Positions 1 to 6,078 of a stretch of 22,058 bases of DNA are shown here, piece after piece (position 1 is the stretch's first letter; every line of letters starts with the position of its first letter). This DNA is from an uncultured Clostridia bacterium (GTDB taxonomy: Bacteria > Bacillota > Clostridia > Oscillospirales > CAG-272). The stretch is from NCBI GenBank assembly GCA_947624945.1, contig CANQMJ010000025.1:1-22058 (forward strand), read 5' to 3'. A program made the position numbers and the translations under genes. The notes beneath the pieces were generated by a model. The model was not told where the DNA came from. It did not search any database and was given only the letters and a program-made list of their open reading frames with translations.

Positions 1-671
1 GACGCGAGCCATGACACCGCGTAGAGCGCGACTGCTGCCGCCGCAAGTCCGAGCGCGAGCTTTATGTCGACGGTCTCCGCAGGCATGCCGCCGCTGAGGT
101 TTATGCGGCTCGTCTCGAACATGACGAGCATCGCGGATGCGAATCCCATTACTACCGGCGCTGCGAAACGCCCCTTTTCCGCGCCGAGCGCGAACATGAA
201 CGGCATCGTCAGAGATGCGGGCAGAAGCGATACCGCTGCGCAGTGCAAAACAGTTTCGACCGCTTTCACAGCCGCGAGCGGCACTTCAATATCGCGTCCG
301 AAAACCGTATACACGTTCACCGCCAGCTTCACCTCGAGCGGCTCGTACAGCGCGCGCACCGACATCGCCAGCGCGCCGACCGCCGTCACCGCGAGCATCA
401 TTATTATGCCGAACAGATACTTTTCGGACACGATGCCGCGCCTTGTGTACGTCGTTGTGAGCGCGTACGTGTTCCACTTGTCGCGCTCGTCGAGCGAGTA
501 CAGCGTCACCGGCATCATGCCGCATATAAGCGCCGGAAATATGAGCTGCCAGCTTTGGGCGGACGTCATAAACAGCGACGACGCCATAAACATGATAATT
601 ATGAGCAGATACAGCTTATATGCGCGGAGCAGCACCAAAAAGTCCTTTTTCAGAAGTCCCTTTATCTTCAT
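1..671 (-). CDS. ABC-2 type transporter permease subunit (3' end beyond the window)
   Basis: Membrane subunit of an ABC transporter, the third gene of a GntR-ATPase-permease operon. The visible 223 residues begin MKIKGLLKKDFLVLLRAYK, an amphipathic basic start typical of ABC-2 permeases. Hydrophobic segments follow at about residues 20-37, 41-57, 88-105, 138-162, 170-186 and 205-221, separated by short polar loops such as SLDERDKWNTYALTTTYTRR. The start ATG (669-671) overlaps the ATPase stop TGA (668-670) in an ATGA junction, so translation is coupled. No stop occurs before base 1, so the C-terminus is missing. In YtrABC-like systems the exported substrate is often a cell-envelope-active compound, but nothing here identifies it. 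The class call is firm and the substrate unknown. Confidence 0.85.
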   Translation of the reverse strand, partial: MKIKGLLKKDFLVLLRAYKLYLLIIIMFMASSLFMTSAQSWQLIFPALICGMMPVTLYSLDERDKWNTYALTTTYTRRGIVSEKYLFGIIMMLAVTAVGALAMSVRALYEPLEVKLAVNVYTVFGRDIEVPLAAVKAVETVLHCAAVSLLPASLTMPFMFALGAEKGRFAAPVVMGFASAMLVMFETSRINLSGGMPAETVDIKLALGLAAAAVALYAVSWLA

Positions 672-1525
672 TTCGACTCCCCCTTCTTTATCATCGCGAT
701 GAATATGTCCTCGAGCGACGATTGCCCGATGTCGAGCCCGCTCCCCGCCTTTGTTCTGTCGACGACGGCCTCGACTCCGTACTCGCCGTCGCGCACGCTT
801 ACGACCGCGTCACGCGGTACGCGCGCAAATTCCTCGCGGCGGCAGCGCAAAATACCGTATTTTTCGAGCAGCGCGTCCTTGTCGCCGCTGTGCAGTATGC
901 GTCCGCCGTGCATGAACGCGACAGTGTCGCAGAGCTTTTCGAGGTCGGATACTATGTGCGACGAGATGAGCACCGAGCAGCGCTCGTCGCGGGCGAAGTC
1001 GCGCAGCATCTCGACGACTTCCTCCCTCACGACGGGGTCGAGTCCGCTCGTCGCCTCGTCGAGTATCAAAAGCTCCGCGCCGTGCGACATCGCGACCGCG
1101 ATGCCGAGTTTCATTTTCATGCCGCGCGACATCTTCGAAAACGGCTTTTTGCGCGGCAGCGAAAGCTTATCGAGCAGAGACGAGTATTTTTCGCCGTCCC
1201 AGTATGTGTATGTGCTCACCATGACTTTGCCGACGTCGTTCGCCGTCAGCGGCGCCGGTATACCGACCTCGTCGAGCACGACGCCGACGCGCTCGCGCGT
1301 TTCTATGTCGGAAGCTTTCCCGCCGAGCAGCTCGACCTCGCCCGCGTCGCGGTTGACGACGCCGAGCATCGTTTTTATCGTCGTCGACTTGCCCGCGCCG
1401 TTCTCGCCGACAAGTCCCATAACGAGACCGCGCGGCAGCTCGATGTCGACGTTGTCGAGCTCAAAGCCGCGGTATTTTTTGCACAGTCCGTGTACGTTTA
1501 TGGCGTATTCGCCGTTTTTGTTCAT
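668..1525 (-). CDS. ABC transporter ATP-binding protein (BcrA/YtrB-like)
   Basis: Cytoplasmic ATPase that would power the adjacent ABC-2 permease. All nucleotide-binding motifs are visible in the 285 aa: Walker A GENGAGKST at 40-48, the degenerate signature MSRGMK at 132-137, Walker B LLILDE at 152-157, a D-loop SGLDP at 160-164, and the switch histidine in ISSH (H190). The SRGMK form in place of LSGGQ is usual in the drug/bacitracin-export ABC-2 branch and is not a defect. The C-terminal 70 residues form the extra domain seen in this branch. It overlaps the regulator gene upstream (ATGA, 1522-1525) and the permease downstream (668-671), so the three proteins are probably made together. The substrate cannot be inferred. 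Confidence 0.92.
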   Translation of the reverse strand: MNKNGEYAINVHGLCKKYRGFELDNVDIELPRGLVMGLVGENGAGKSTTIKTMLGVVNRDAGEVELLGGKASDIETRERVGVVLDEVGIPAPLTANDVGKVMVSTYTYWDGEKYSSLLDKLSLPRKKPFSKMSRGMKMKLGIAVAMSHGAELLILDEATSGLDPVVREEVVEMLRDFARDERCSVLISSHIVSDLEKLCDTVAFMHGGRILHSGDKDALLEKYGILRCRREEFARVPRDAVVSVRDGEYGVEAVVDRTKAGSGLDIGQSSLEDIFIAMIKKGESK

Positions 1526-1908
1526 TCCTTGCCCTCCATTTCGTATTCAATCATTTCGATTATGTCGTCCGCCGTCAGCGAGCACGCGGCGGCGAGCGAC
1601 GCGATCTTTTCGATATGCTCCTCTATCGCCCGCAGGTTTTGCTCGCGCAGAAGCTCGACGTTTTTCTTCGCGACGAAGCACCCCTTCCCCGCGACTGTAT
1701 AAATGAAGCCCTCGCGTTCGAGCTCGTCGTAGGCGCGCTTCGTCGTTATGACGCTTATGCGCAGGTCGCGCGCAAGGCTCCGTATCGACGGCAGCATCTC
1801 GTCCTCGCCGAGCTCGCCGCTTATTATCGCCGACTTTATCTGCGAGTATATCTGGTCGTATATCGGCGCGCCGCTTTTGTTGTCTATACCGATGTAAATG
1901 TTTCTCAT
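1522..1908 (-). CDS. GntR-family regulator, YtrA type
   Basis: Short (128 aa) DNA-binding regulator of the YtrA branch of GntR. The winged helix runs from PIYDQIYSQIKSAIISGE (about 15-32) through LPSIRSLARDLRISVITTKR (40-59) to the wing GFIYTVAGKGCFVA (71-84), followed by only about 45 helical residues for dimerisation. There is no ligand domain, as expected for YtrA. Such regulators usually repress their own ABC-transporter operon and are released by envelope stress or antibiotics. First gene of a coupled operon with the ATPase and permease. The SD-like GAAGGGAG directly abuts the ATG with essentially no spacer, which is unusually tight. No in-frame ATG follows soon, and homologues typically start just before the PIYDQI segment, so ATG 1908 is kept. 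Confidence 0.9.
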   Translation of the reverse strand: MRNIYIGIDNKSGAPIYDQIYSQIKSAIISGELGEDEMLPSIRSLARDLRISVITTKRAYDELEREGFIYTVAGKGCFVAKKNVELLREQNLRAIEEHIEKIASLAAACSLTADDIIEMIEYEMEGKE

Positions 1909-1922
1909 CTCCCTTCGTTTTT

Positions 1923-1950
1923 ACTGTTCATGTACAGTATATACAGTATA
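1923..1950. promoter_or_regulatory. Probable operator for the GntR/YtrA regulator
   Basis: An inverted repeat ACTGT-n-CATG-n-ACAGT (1923-1938) is fused to a perfect tandem 9-mer TACAGTATA (1933-1941 and 1942-1950). It covers the -10 box, the predicted start site and part of the spacer of the operon promoter. That position would block polymerase when a dimer binds. Assigning it to the adjacent regulator is inference from position and symmetry; the sites bound by this protein are not known. Confidence 0.55.
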
Positions 1951-1964
1951 AACAGGTTTGTCAA
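1936..1964 (-). promoter_or_regulatory. sigma-A promoter of the GntR-ABC operon
   Basis: On the minus strand a perfect -35 TTGACA (1959-1964) is followed after exactly 17 bp by -10 TATACT (1936-1941). The start point would fall near 1929, about 20 nt before the regulator ATG at 1908. The -10 box lies within a palindrome and tandem repeat described separately, which suits autorepression. Confidence 0.8.
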
Positions 1965-1983
1965 GTGTTTTTTTTCAAATTTT

Positions 1984-2078
1984 TTGCGGGGGAAGTGACT
2001 TTTTATAAGAAAGTTGGCTTTTTCGCAAGCGAAAAAGCAGAAGAAGCCGCTTCGTCGGCTTCTTCCCCTTCCCCAGCA
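1984..2078. repeat. Three-hairpin cruciform repeat, copy 1
   Basis: A closing stem pairs TGC-g-GGGGAAG (1985-1995) with CTTCCCC-a-GCA (2068-2078). Inside it lie three hairpins: H1 ACTTT/AAAGT (1998-2002 with 2010-2014, 7-nt loop), H2 GCTTTTTCGC/GCGAAAAAGC (2017-2026 with 2029-2038, loop AA), and H3 GAAGAAGCCG/CGGCTTCTTC (2040-2049 with 2056-2065). The same architecture recurs in the same orientation at 21432-21529 with compensating changes. It sits between two divergent promoters, so it is not an ordinary gene-end terminator here. It could be a small non-autonomous mobile element (MITE or REP-like) or a structured RNA. Confidence 0.75.
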
Positions 2079-2155
2079 CCCCCTTTTCAAAAACTTTTAT
2101 TGACTTTTTGGTTTGACGTTTTCGCTTACTTTGTGCGTGATTCGATTACTTGTAC

Positions 2156-2184
2156 TTGAAAATATAGAATATAAAGAGTAAAAT
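2156..2184 (+). promoter_or_regulatory. Probable promoter of the two-hydrolase operon
   Basis: TTGAAA (2156-2161), a 17-bp spacer and TAAAAT (2179-2184) give a plausible sigma-A promoter with a start near 2191 and a leader of about 60 nt before ATG 2251. A TATAAT also directly precedes the ATG (2245-2250) but has no -35 at a suitable distance. Confidence 0.5.
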
Positions 2185-2250
2185 ATATCAAACGGCGGTG
2201 TGATCTTGCGCCGCCCGATAATGTAAGTTGAAAGCAGACTGCACTATAAT

Positions 2251-3066
2251 ATGACGATAGATTTTCACACGCACTGTTTCCCCGACGCTATCGCATCGCG
2301 CGCGGTGACTAAGACCGGTGAACGAGCACATCTTGTGCCGTACACGGACGGGACCGCCACCGACCTTTGCCGTCTGTTGCGTGCCGCCGACGTCGATATG
2401 GGCGTCGTTCTTCCCGTTGTGACGAGTCCGCGCCAGTTCGACACCGTCAACCGCGTCGCCGCCGAGATAAATGCTGCACACATCATGCTGCTCTCGTTCG
2501 GCGGCATACACCCCGACGACGCGGAGCCGGAGGCGCACATAGACAAAATAAGAGAACTCGGGCTGCGCGGTATAAAGCTGCATCCCGATTTTCAAGGCTG
2601 CGATATCGACGACGAGCGCTACATACGCATAATCAAGTACGCACTCGAAAAGGGCCTCGTTATTGTGACGCATGCCGGCGTCGACGACGGGTTCCCGGAC
2701 GGTCCCGTGCGGTGCTCGCCGAGAGCAGCCGCGCACATGCTCGATCTCGTCTACGGCGGGCGCGAGCCCGACGAGCCGCGCATCGTGCTCGCCCACGGCG
2801 GCGGCTCGCGCATGCACGATGATGTGATGCGTTATCTTGCGGGACGGTGCGTGATGTTCGACATCTCGTTCATTTTCCGTTTTGCACCGCCCGCCGAATT
2901 TGAAGAGCTGATACGCGCACACGGCGCGAAGCGCATTTTGTTCGGCTCGGACGCGCCGTGGGGCGATCCCGCCGACGCGAAGTCGCTTGTTGAAAGTTTG
3001 CATATTTCGGCGCGCGAGCGCAGTCTCATAATGCACGAAAACGCCGAAAGGCTTTTGAGGTTATAA
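2251..3066 (+). CDS. Amidohydrolase-2 family (TIM-barrel metal-dependent) hydrolase
   Basis: Probable cytoplasmic metal-dependent hydrolase or decarboxylase of 271 aa, a usual length for the amidohydrolase-2 family. The metal-site series is complete: DFHTH at 4-8, GIKLHP with K109 and H111, VTHAG with H141, LAHGGG with H182, and FGSDAPWGDP with D234. The substrate is not predictable from these motifs. It is the first gene of a pair with the PHP protein 4 bp downstream. No Shine-Dalgarno is visible before ATG 2251, and an in-frame TAA at 2224-2226 excludes upstream starts other than CTG 2239. The DFHTH motif almost at the N-terminus is normal for the family and supports ATG 2251. It has no signal peptide. 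Confidence 0.85.
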   Translation: MTIDFHTHCFPDAIASRAVTKTGERAHLVPYTDGTATDLCRLLRAADVDMGVVLPVVTSPRQFDTVNRVAAEINAAHIMLLSFGGIHPDDAEPEAHIDKIRELGLRGIKLHPDFQGCDIDDERYIRIIKYALEKGLVIVTHAGVDDGFPDGPVRCSPRAAAHMLDLVYGGREPDEPRIVLAHGGGSRMHDDVMRYLAGRCVMFDISFIFRFAPPAEFEELIRAHGAKRILFGSDAPWGDPADAKSLVESLHISARERSLIMHENAERLLRL

Positions 3067-3070
3067 CGGT

Positions 3071-3919
3071 ATGGAAGACAGATTCATTGATCTGCACACA
3101 CATTCGACATACTCGGACGGCACGCTGACGCCCGCCGCTGTCGTTGCCGCCGCGAAGGACGCGGGACTTGCCGCCGTCGCGCTCTCCGACCATGACACTG
3201 TCGCGGGAATTCCCGAGGCAGTCGAGGCGGGACGTCGTCTCGGCGTCGAAGTCGTGCCCGCCATCGAGCTTTCGTCGGAGTCTATCACCGAGACGCACAT
3301 ACTCGGCTTCTACATCGGCACCGAGTCGCCGGTGCTGAAATCGAAGCTCGAATACATCAAAGAGACGCGCATGCGCCGCAGCGAAGACGTCTGCCGCACG
3401 CTTACATCGCTCGGACTGCCGATCACCATCGAGGACGCGATGAAGTATTCGGGCGGCGACATCGTTTGCCGCGGTCACATCGCGCGCGCGATGATGGAGC
3501 GCGGGTACGTTCCGAGCGTGAAAGAGGCGTTCGCCCTCTATCTGTCGCCGGGCAAGCCCGCGCACAGTCACCGTCAGGCGATGACGGACGAGGAGGCGGT
3601 GCGCCTCATCAAGGACGCGGGCGGACTCGCGTTCGTTGCGCATCTGAATCAGACGAAGCGCTCGCTCGACTCGCTTGAAGAAATGCTGACGCGGCTGAAA
3701 GCAGTCGGACTCGACGGCATCGAGGGCTACTACACCGAGTACACGGACGAGACGGGACGCGAATATCGCGCGCTCGCCTCGCGTCTCGGACTGATACTTT
3801 CCGGCGGAAGCGATTTTCACGGCGAAAACAAGCCGCACATAAAGATCGGCGTCGGCACGGGCGATCTGCGCGTTCCGTATTCCGTGCTTGATGAAATGAA
3901 ACGGCGGCGCGGGAAATAG
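3071..3919 (+). CDS. PHP-domain phosphoesterase (YciV/TrpH-like)
   Basis: Probable cytoplasmic phosphoesterase of 282 aa, the usual size for the stand-alone PHP family that includes 3',5'-nucleotide bisphosphate phosphatase and RNase AM. Motifs: DLHTHSTYSDGTLTP at 7-21 (H9, H11, D16), SDHDT at 39-43, a metal-site glutamate in PAIELS (E66), then CRGHIAR, FVAHLNQ, GIEGYY and the C-terminal GGSDFHGENK. The series is intact, so the protein should be active. A weak SD-like TGAGG at the end of the previous gene serves the start. The pair ends in a strong terminator. It most likely acts on nucleotide or oligonucleotide phosphates, but other PHP substrates cannot be excluded. Confidence 0.88.
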   Translation: MEDRFIDLHTHSTYSDGTLTPAAVVAAAKDAGLAAVALSDHDTVAGIPEAVEAGRRLGVEVVPAIELSSESITETHILGFYIGTESPVLKSKLEYIKETRMRRSEDVCRTLTSLGLPITIEDAMKYSGGDIVCRGHIARAMMERGYVPSVKEAFALYLSPGKPAHSHRQAMTDEEAVRLIKDAGGLAFVAHLNQTKRSLDSLEEMLTRLKAVGLDGIEGYYTEYTDETGREYRALASRLGLILSGGSDFHGENKPHIKIGVGTGDLRVPYSVLDEMKRRRGK

Positions 3920-3945
3920 TACCGGTTTTATAAGGATAGCAAAAA

Positions 3946-3973
3946 GCGGACGCCTTACGGCGTCCGCCTTTTT
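3946..3973. terminator. Bidirectional intrinsic terminator
   Basis: Perfect 9-bp stem GCGGACGCC (3946-3954) with GGCGTCCGC (3959-3967), loop TTAC. It is followed by T5 for plus-strand transcripts and preceded by A5 (T5 on the opposite strand) for minus-strand transcripts. It sits between the converging ends of the PHP gene (3919) and the last permease gene of the long minus-strand operon (4009), so it can end both. Confidence 0.93.
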
Positions 3974-4008
3974 GTTTAGGTGTGATTTTGCGTGATCCTT
4001 TTCGACGA

Positions 4009-5064
4009 TTATTCTGCCGTCAGACCGGAGCGCTCGATACCCTGAACAAGGTACTTTTGAGCGAAGCAGTAGATGAATATGAGAGGCGTGATGATAAGGA
4101 TACCTGCGGTATTTCTTATCGCCGCGATATACATATTCGAACCTGCGTACTGCGTGTCGAGCGTTGCCGGGACCTTCACGATGTCGCGCAGCGTGTACGG
4201 ACCCGTCGTCGTGAAGAACACGTTGACGTAGTAGTTGTCCGTCCACTGCCACGAGAACGCGAACATGAACACGGTAACGAGCATCGGGATGGATATCGGG
4301 AGAATGATCTGAATGAATGTTCTGAGCGTGCCTGCGCCGTCGATGTACGCCGATTCCTCGAGCGAATCCGGGACGCCGCGGAAGAACTGACGCAGCATGA
4401 AGATGTAGAGTCCGTTCTTGAACGCAAGACCCGTCGCCGAGAGGATGAGGAACGGCCAGTACGAGTTGATCAGCGATACGCTCGTGAAGTCGAGCAATTC
4501 GACGCTCTCGAATACTCCGCCTCCGAGGAAGTTGAGTATTCCGAACACATCAAAGTAGCGGAACTTCATGAACATTGCGAGGTGCAGCGTCGAGTGAGGC
4601 ACTATCATCGTCAGGATGACGAAGAGGAAGAGCAGACCGTTGCCGCGGAATCTGAACTTCGCAAAGCCGTAACCGATAAGGCAGCAAACGAACATCTGGA
4701 TCAGTGCCGTCGATGCCGAGAGGACGAACGTGTTGATCAGCGCCTCAAGGTAGCGGTTGTCGATGATGATGGCCTTATATGTGTCGAGCGTCGGATTCTT
4801 CGATATGAGCATGACTGTCGCGTCGACGAAGTCTTCTCTGCACATTATCGAGGATGCCAGCTTCGAGATGAAGGGGTAAATTACGATGTAGGACAGTCCT
4901 ATCAGAAGAATGAGTCGGCAGATATACACGACGACGTTCTTCAGGAAGTACATCGAGAACACCTTCAGTTTAAGACGTTCCCAAGTGGAAAGCTGACCTT
5001 CAAACTCGACCTTGATCTTGTTTTTTGATTCTTTTTTGACCTTTGGAGTTTTTGTTGCATCCAT
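4009..5064 (-). CDS. Carbohydrate ABC transporter permease, MalG-like (pair 2)
   Basis: Inner-membrane channel subunit of a CUT1-type importer, 351 aa, somewhat longer than the usual 270-300 because of a basic cytoplasmic N-terminal extension (MDATKTPKVKKESKNKIKVE and on to about residue 35). Six membrane segments follow. The EAA loop that contacts the ATPase reads EESAYIDGAGTLRTFIQIILP, with the conserved Gly and the LP ending. The C-terminus QKYLVQGIERSGLTAE fits the MalG branch, where the protein often ends VKGLTAGAVKG-like. SD AAGGAGG lies 9 nt before the ATG. Last gene of the operon, 14 bp after its presumed partner and followed by the bidirectional terminator. Confidence 0.92.
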   Translation of the reverse strand: MDATKTPKVKKESKNKIKVEFEGQLSTWERLKLKVFSMYFLKNVVVYICRLILLIGLSYIVIYPFISKLASSIMCREDFVDATVMLISKNPTLDTYKAIIIDNRYLEALINTFVLSASTALIQMFVCCLIGYGFAKFRFRGNGLLFLFVILTMIVPHSTLHLAMFMKFRYFDVFGILNFLGGGVFESVELLDFTSVSLINSYWPFLILSATGLAFKNGLYIFMLRQFFRGVPDSLEESAYIDGAGTLRTFIQIILPISIPMLVTVFMFAFSWQWTDNYYVNVFFTTTGPYTLRDIVKVPATLDTQYAGSNMYIAAIRNTAGILIITPLIFIYCFAQKYLVQGIERSGLTAE

Positions 5065-5078
5065 TTCAGCGTACCTCC

Positions 5079-6062
5079 TTATGCATCACGTCTCTGATAG
5101 AAGACGTATGCGGATATGACTGCGGCCACGACCGCAATTATTACCATGACGAGCAGGAAATACATCCACGACATTGCCGAGGAGAGGACGTTACCGCCGG
5201 AAACCGACGTATACACGTTTTCTATGTACTGCATGACCGGGTTGTCGGTACGTGTCAGTGCGTCGATTATCGTGTATATCGCGTTGACGAGTATCATCGG
5301 GCTTATCATCGGGAAGGTGATCTTCCAGAACGTCTCCCAGCCGGTAGCGCCGTCTATCTGGCACGATTCGTATATCGCGGGGGATATGGACTGAAGTCCG
5401 GCAAGGAATATAAGCATCTGAACGCCGGACCTGTTAACGATATCAAAGATATCGTTAACAAGCTGGACGACGTACTCGACGAGTCCGGAACCGACCTTCA
5501 TGTTCGCGAACAGTCGCTCAACGTCCATGACGTTGACGATCTGTGCGACCGAGTTCGTTCCGGTACCGGTGTCTATCGACTGACCGGATGTCTGCTGCAG
5601 GATGTTCTGCGCGTCGATATCGCTCATAAGACCCGTACTGATGATGACGGGGATGAAGAATATCGCACGGAACAGTCCGCGTCCCGCCATGTCCTGGTTG
5701 AGCAGGATGGCCATGAACAGTGAGAAGATGACGATTGCGGGGATATCGAACAGGATCTGTCTGATACCCGACGTAAGCGTCTGGACGTACTCAGCATCCG
5801 AGAAGAGCGCTTCCTGATAGTTGGCAAAGCCGACCGGGATCAGCTCGACGCCGCCTCCCTGGATGTTGCGCAGCTCGTGAAAGCTGTAGTTGATCGACTG
5901 AAATATCATCGGGAGATATACTATCAGAAGTCCGATGATAAAGGGAAGTACGAACCAGTAGCCGGTCCTCGCCTTTTTCTTGTCGAGAGATACGGCGCGG
6001 CGGCGCTTCTTGGGAGCCGAATTGACTTTTACTTTTTTGGATTTATTAGCCTCTGCGTTCAT
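5079..6062 (-). CDS. Sugar ABC transporter permease, MalF-like (pair 2)
   Basis: Partner channel subunit to the gene just downstream, 327 aa from ATG 6062. An upstream in-frame TTG at 6068 is only 1-2 nt after the SD GGAAGGGAG, whereas ATG 6062 has a 7-nt spacer, so ATG is preferred. A strongly basic cytoplasmic tail (KKVKVNSAPKKRRRAVSLDKKK region) precedes the first membrane segment YWFVLPFIIGLLIVYLPMIF. The EAA loop reads YESCQIDGATGWETFWKITF and then P, so Ala-Ala is replaced by Ser-Cys while DGA and the LP-equivalent FP remain. Between the third and fourth membrane segments lies an extra polar stretch of about 60 residues (ISTGLMSDIDAQNILQQ onward) predicted outside the cell, where typical MalF-like proteins have a short loop. 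Role: uptake of the unknown solute. Confidence 0.9.
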   Translation of the reverse strand: MNAEANKSKKVKVNSAPKKRRRAVSLDKKKARTGYWFVLPFIIGLLIVYLPMIFQSINYSFHELRNIQGGGVELIPVGFANYQEALFSDAEYVQTLTSGIRQILFDIPAIVIFSLFMAILLNQDMAGRGLFRAIFFIPVIISTGLMSDIDAQNILQQTSGQSIDTGTGTNSVAQIVNVMDVERLFANMKVGSGLVEYVVQLVNDIFDIVNRSGVQMLIFLAGLQSISPAIYESCQIDGATGWETFWKITFPMISPMILVNAIYTIIDALTRTDNPVMQYIENVYTSVSGGNVLSSAMSWMYFLLVMVIIAVVAAVISAYVFYQRRDA

Positions 6063-6078
6063 TTTCAAACTCCCTTCC

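Noticed and set aside
1120..1140. Degenerate ABC signature (MSRGMK) as a sign of an inactive ATPase
   Set aside because: This form is normal in the BcrA/YtrB-like branch, and the Walker motifs and switch His are intact.
1984..2078. CRISPR array or tRNA at the hairpin repeats
   Set aside because: There is no regular repeat-spacer series, and the four-stem fold lacks tRNA invariant positions (no T-loop GTTCRA, no anticodon arm of proper length).
3026..4252. A 408-codon minus-strand open frame across the PHP gene and the terminator
   Set aside because: It runs through the strong bidirectional terminator and both flanking genes; composition is His/Arg/Ala-rich without motifs, whereas the plus-strand PHP motifs are complete.
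6063..6068. TTG at 6068 as start of the pair-2 MalF-like permease
   Set aside because: It almost touches the SD GGAAGGGAG; ATG 6062 has a normal 7-nt spacer.
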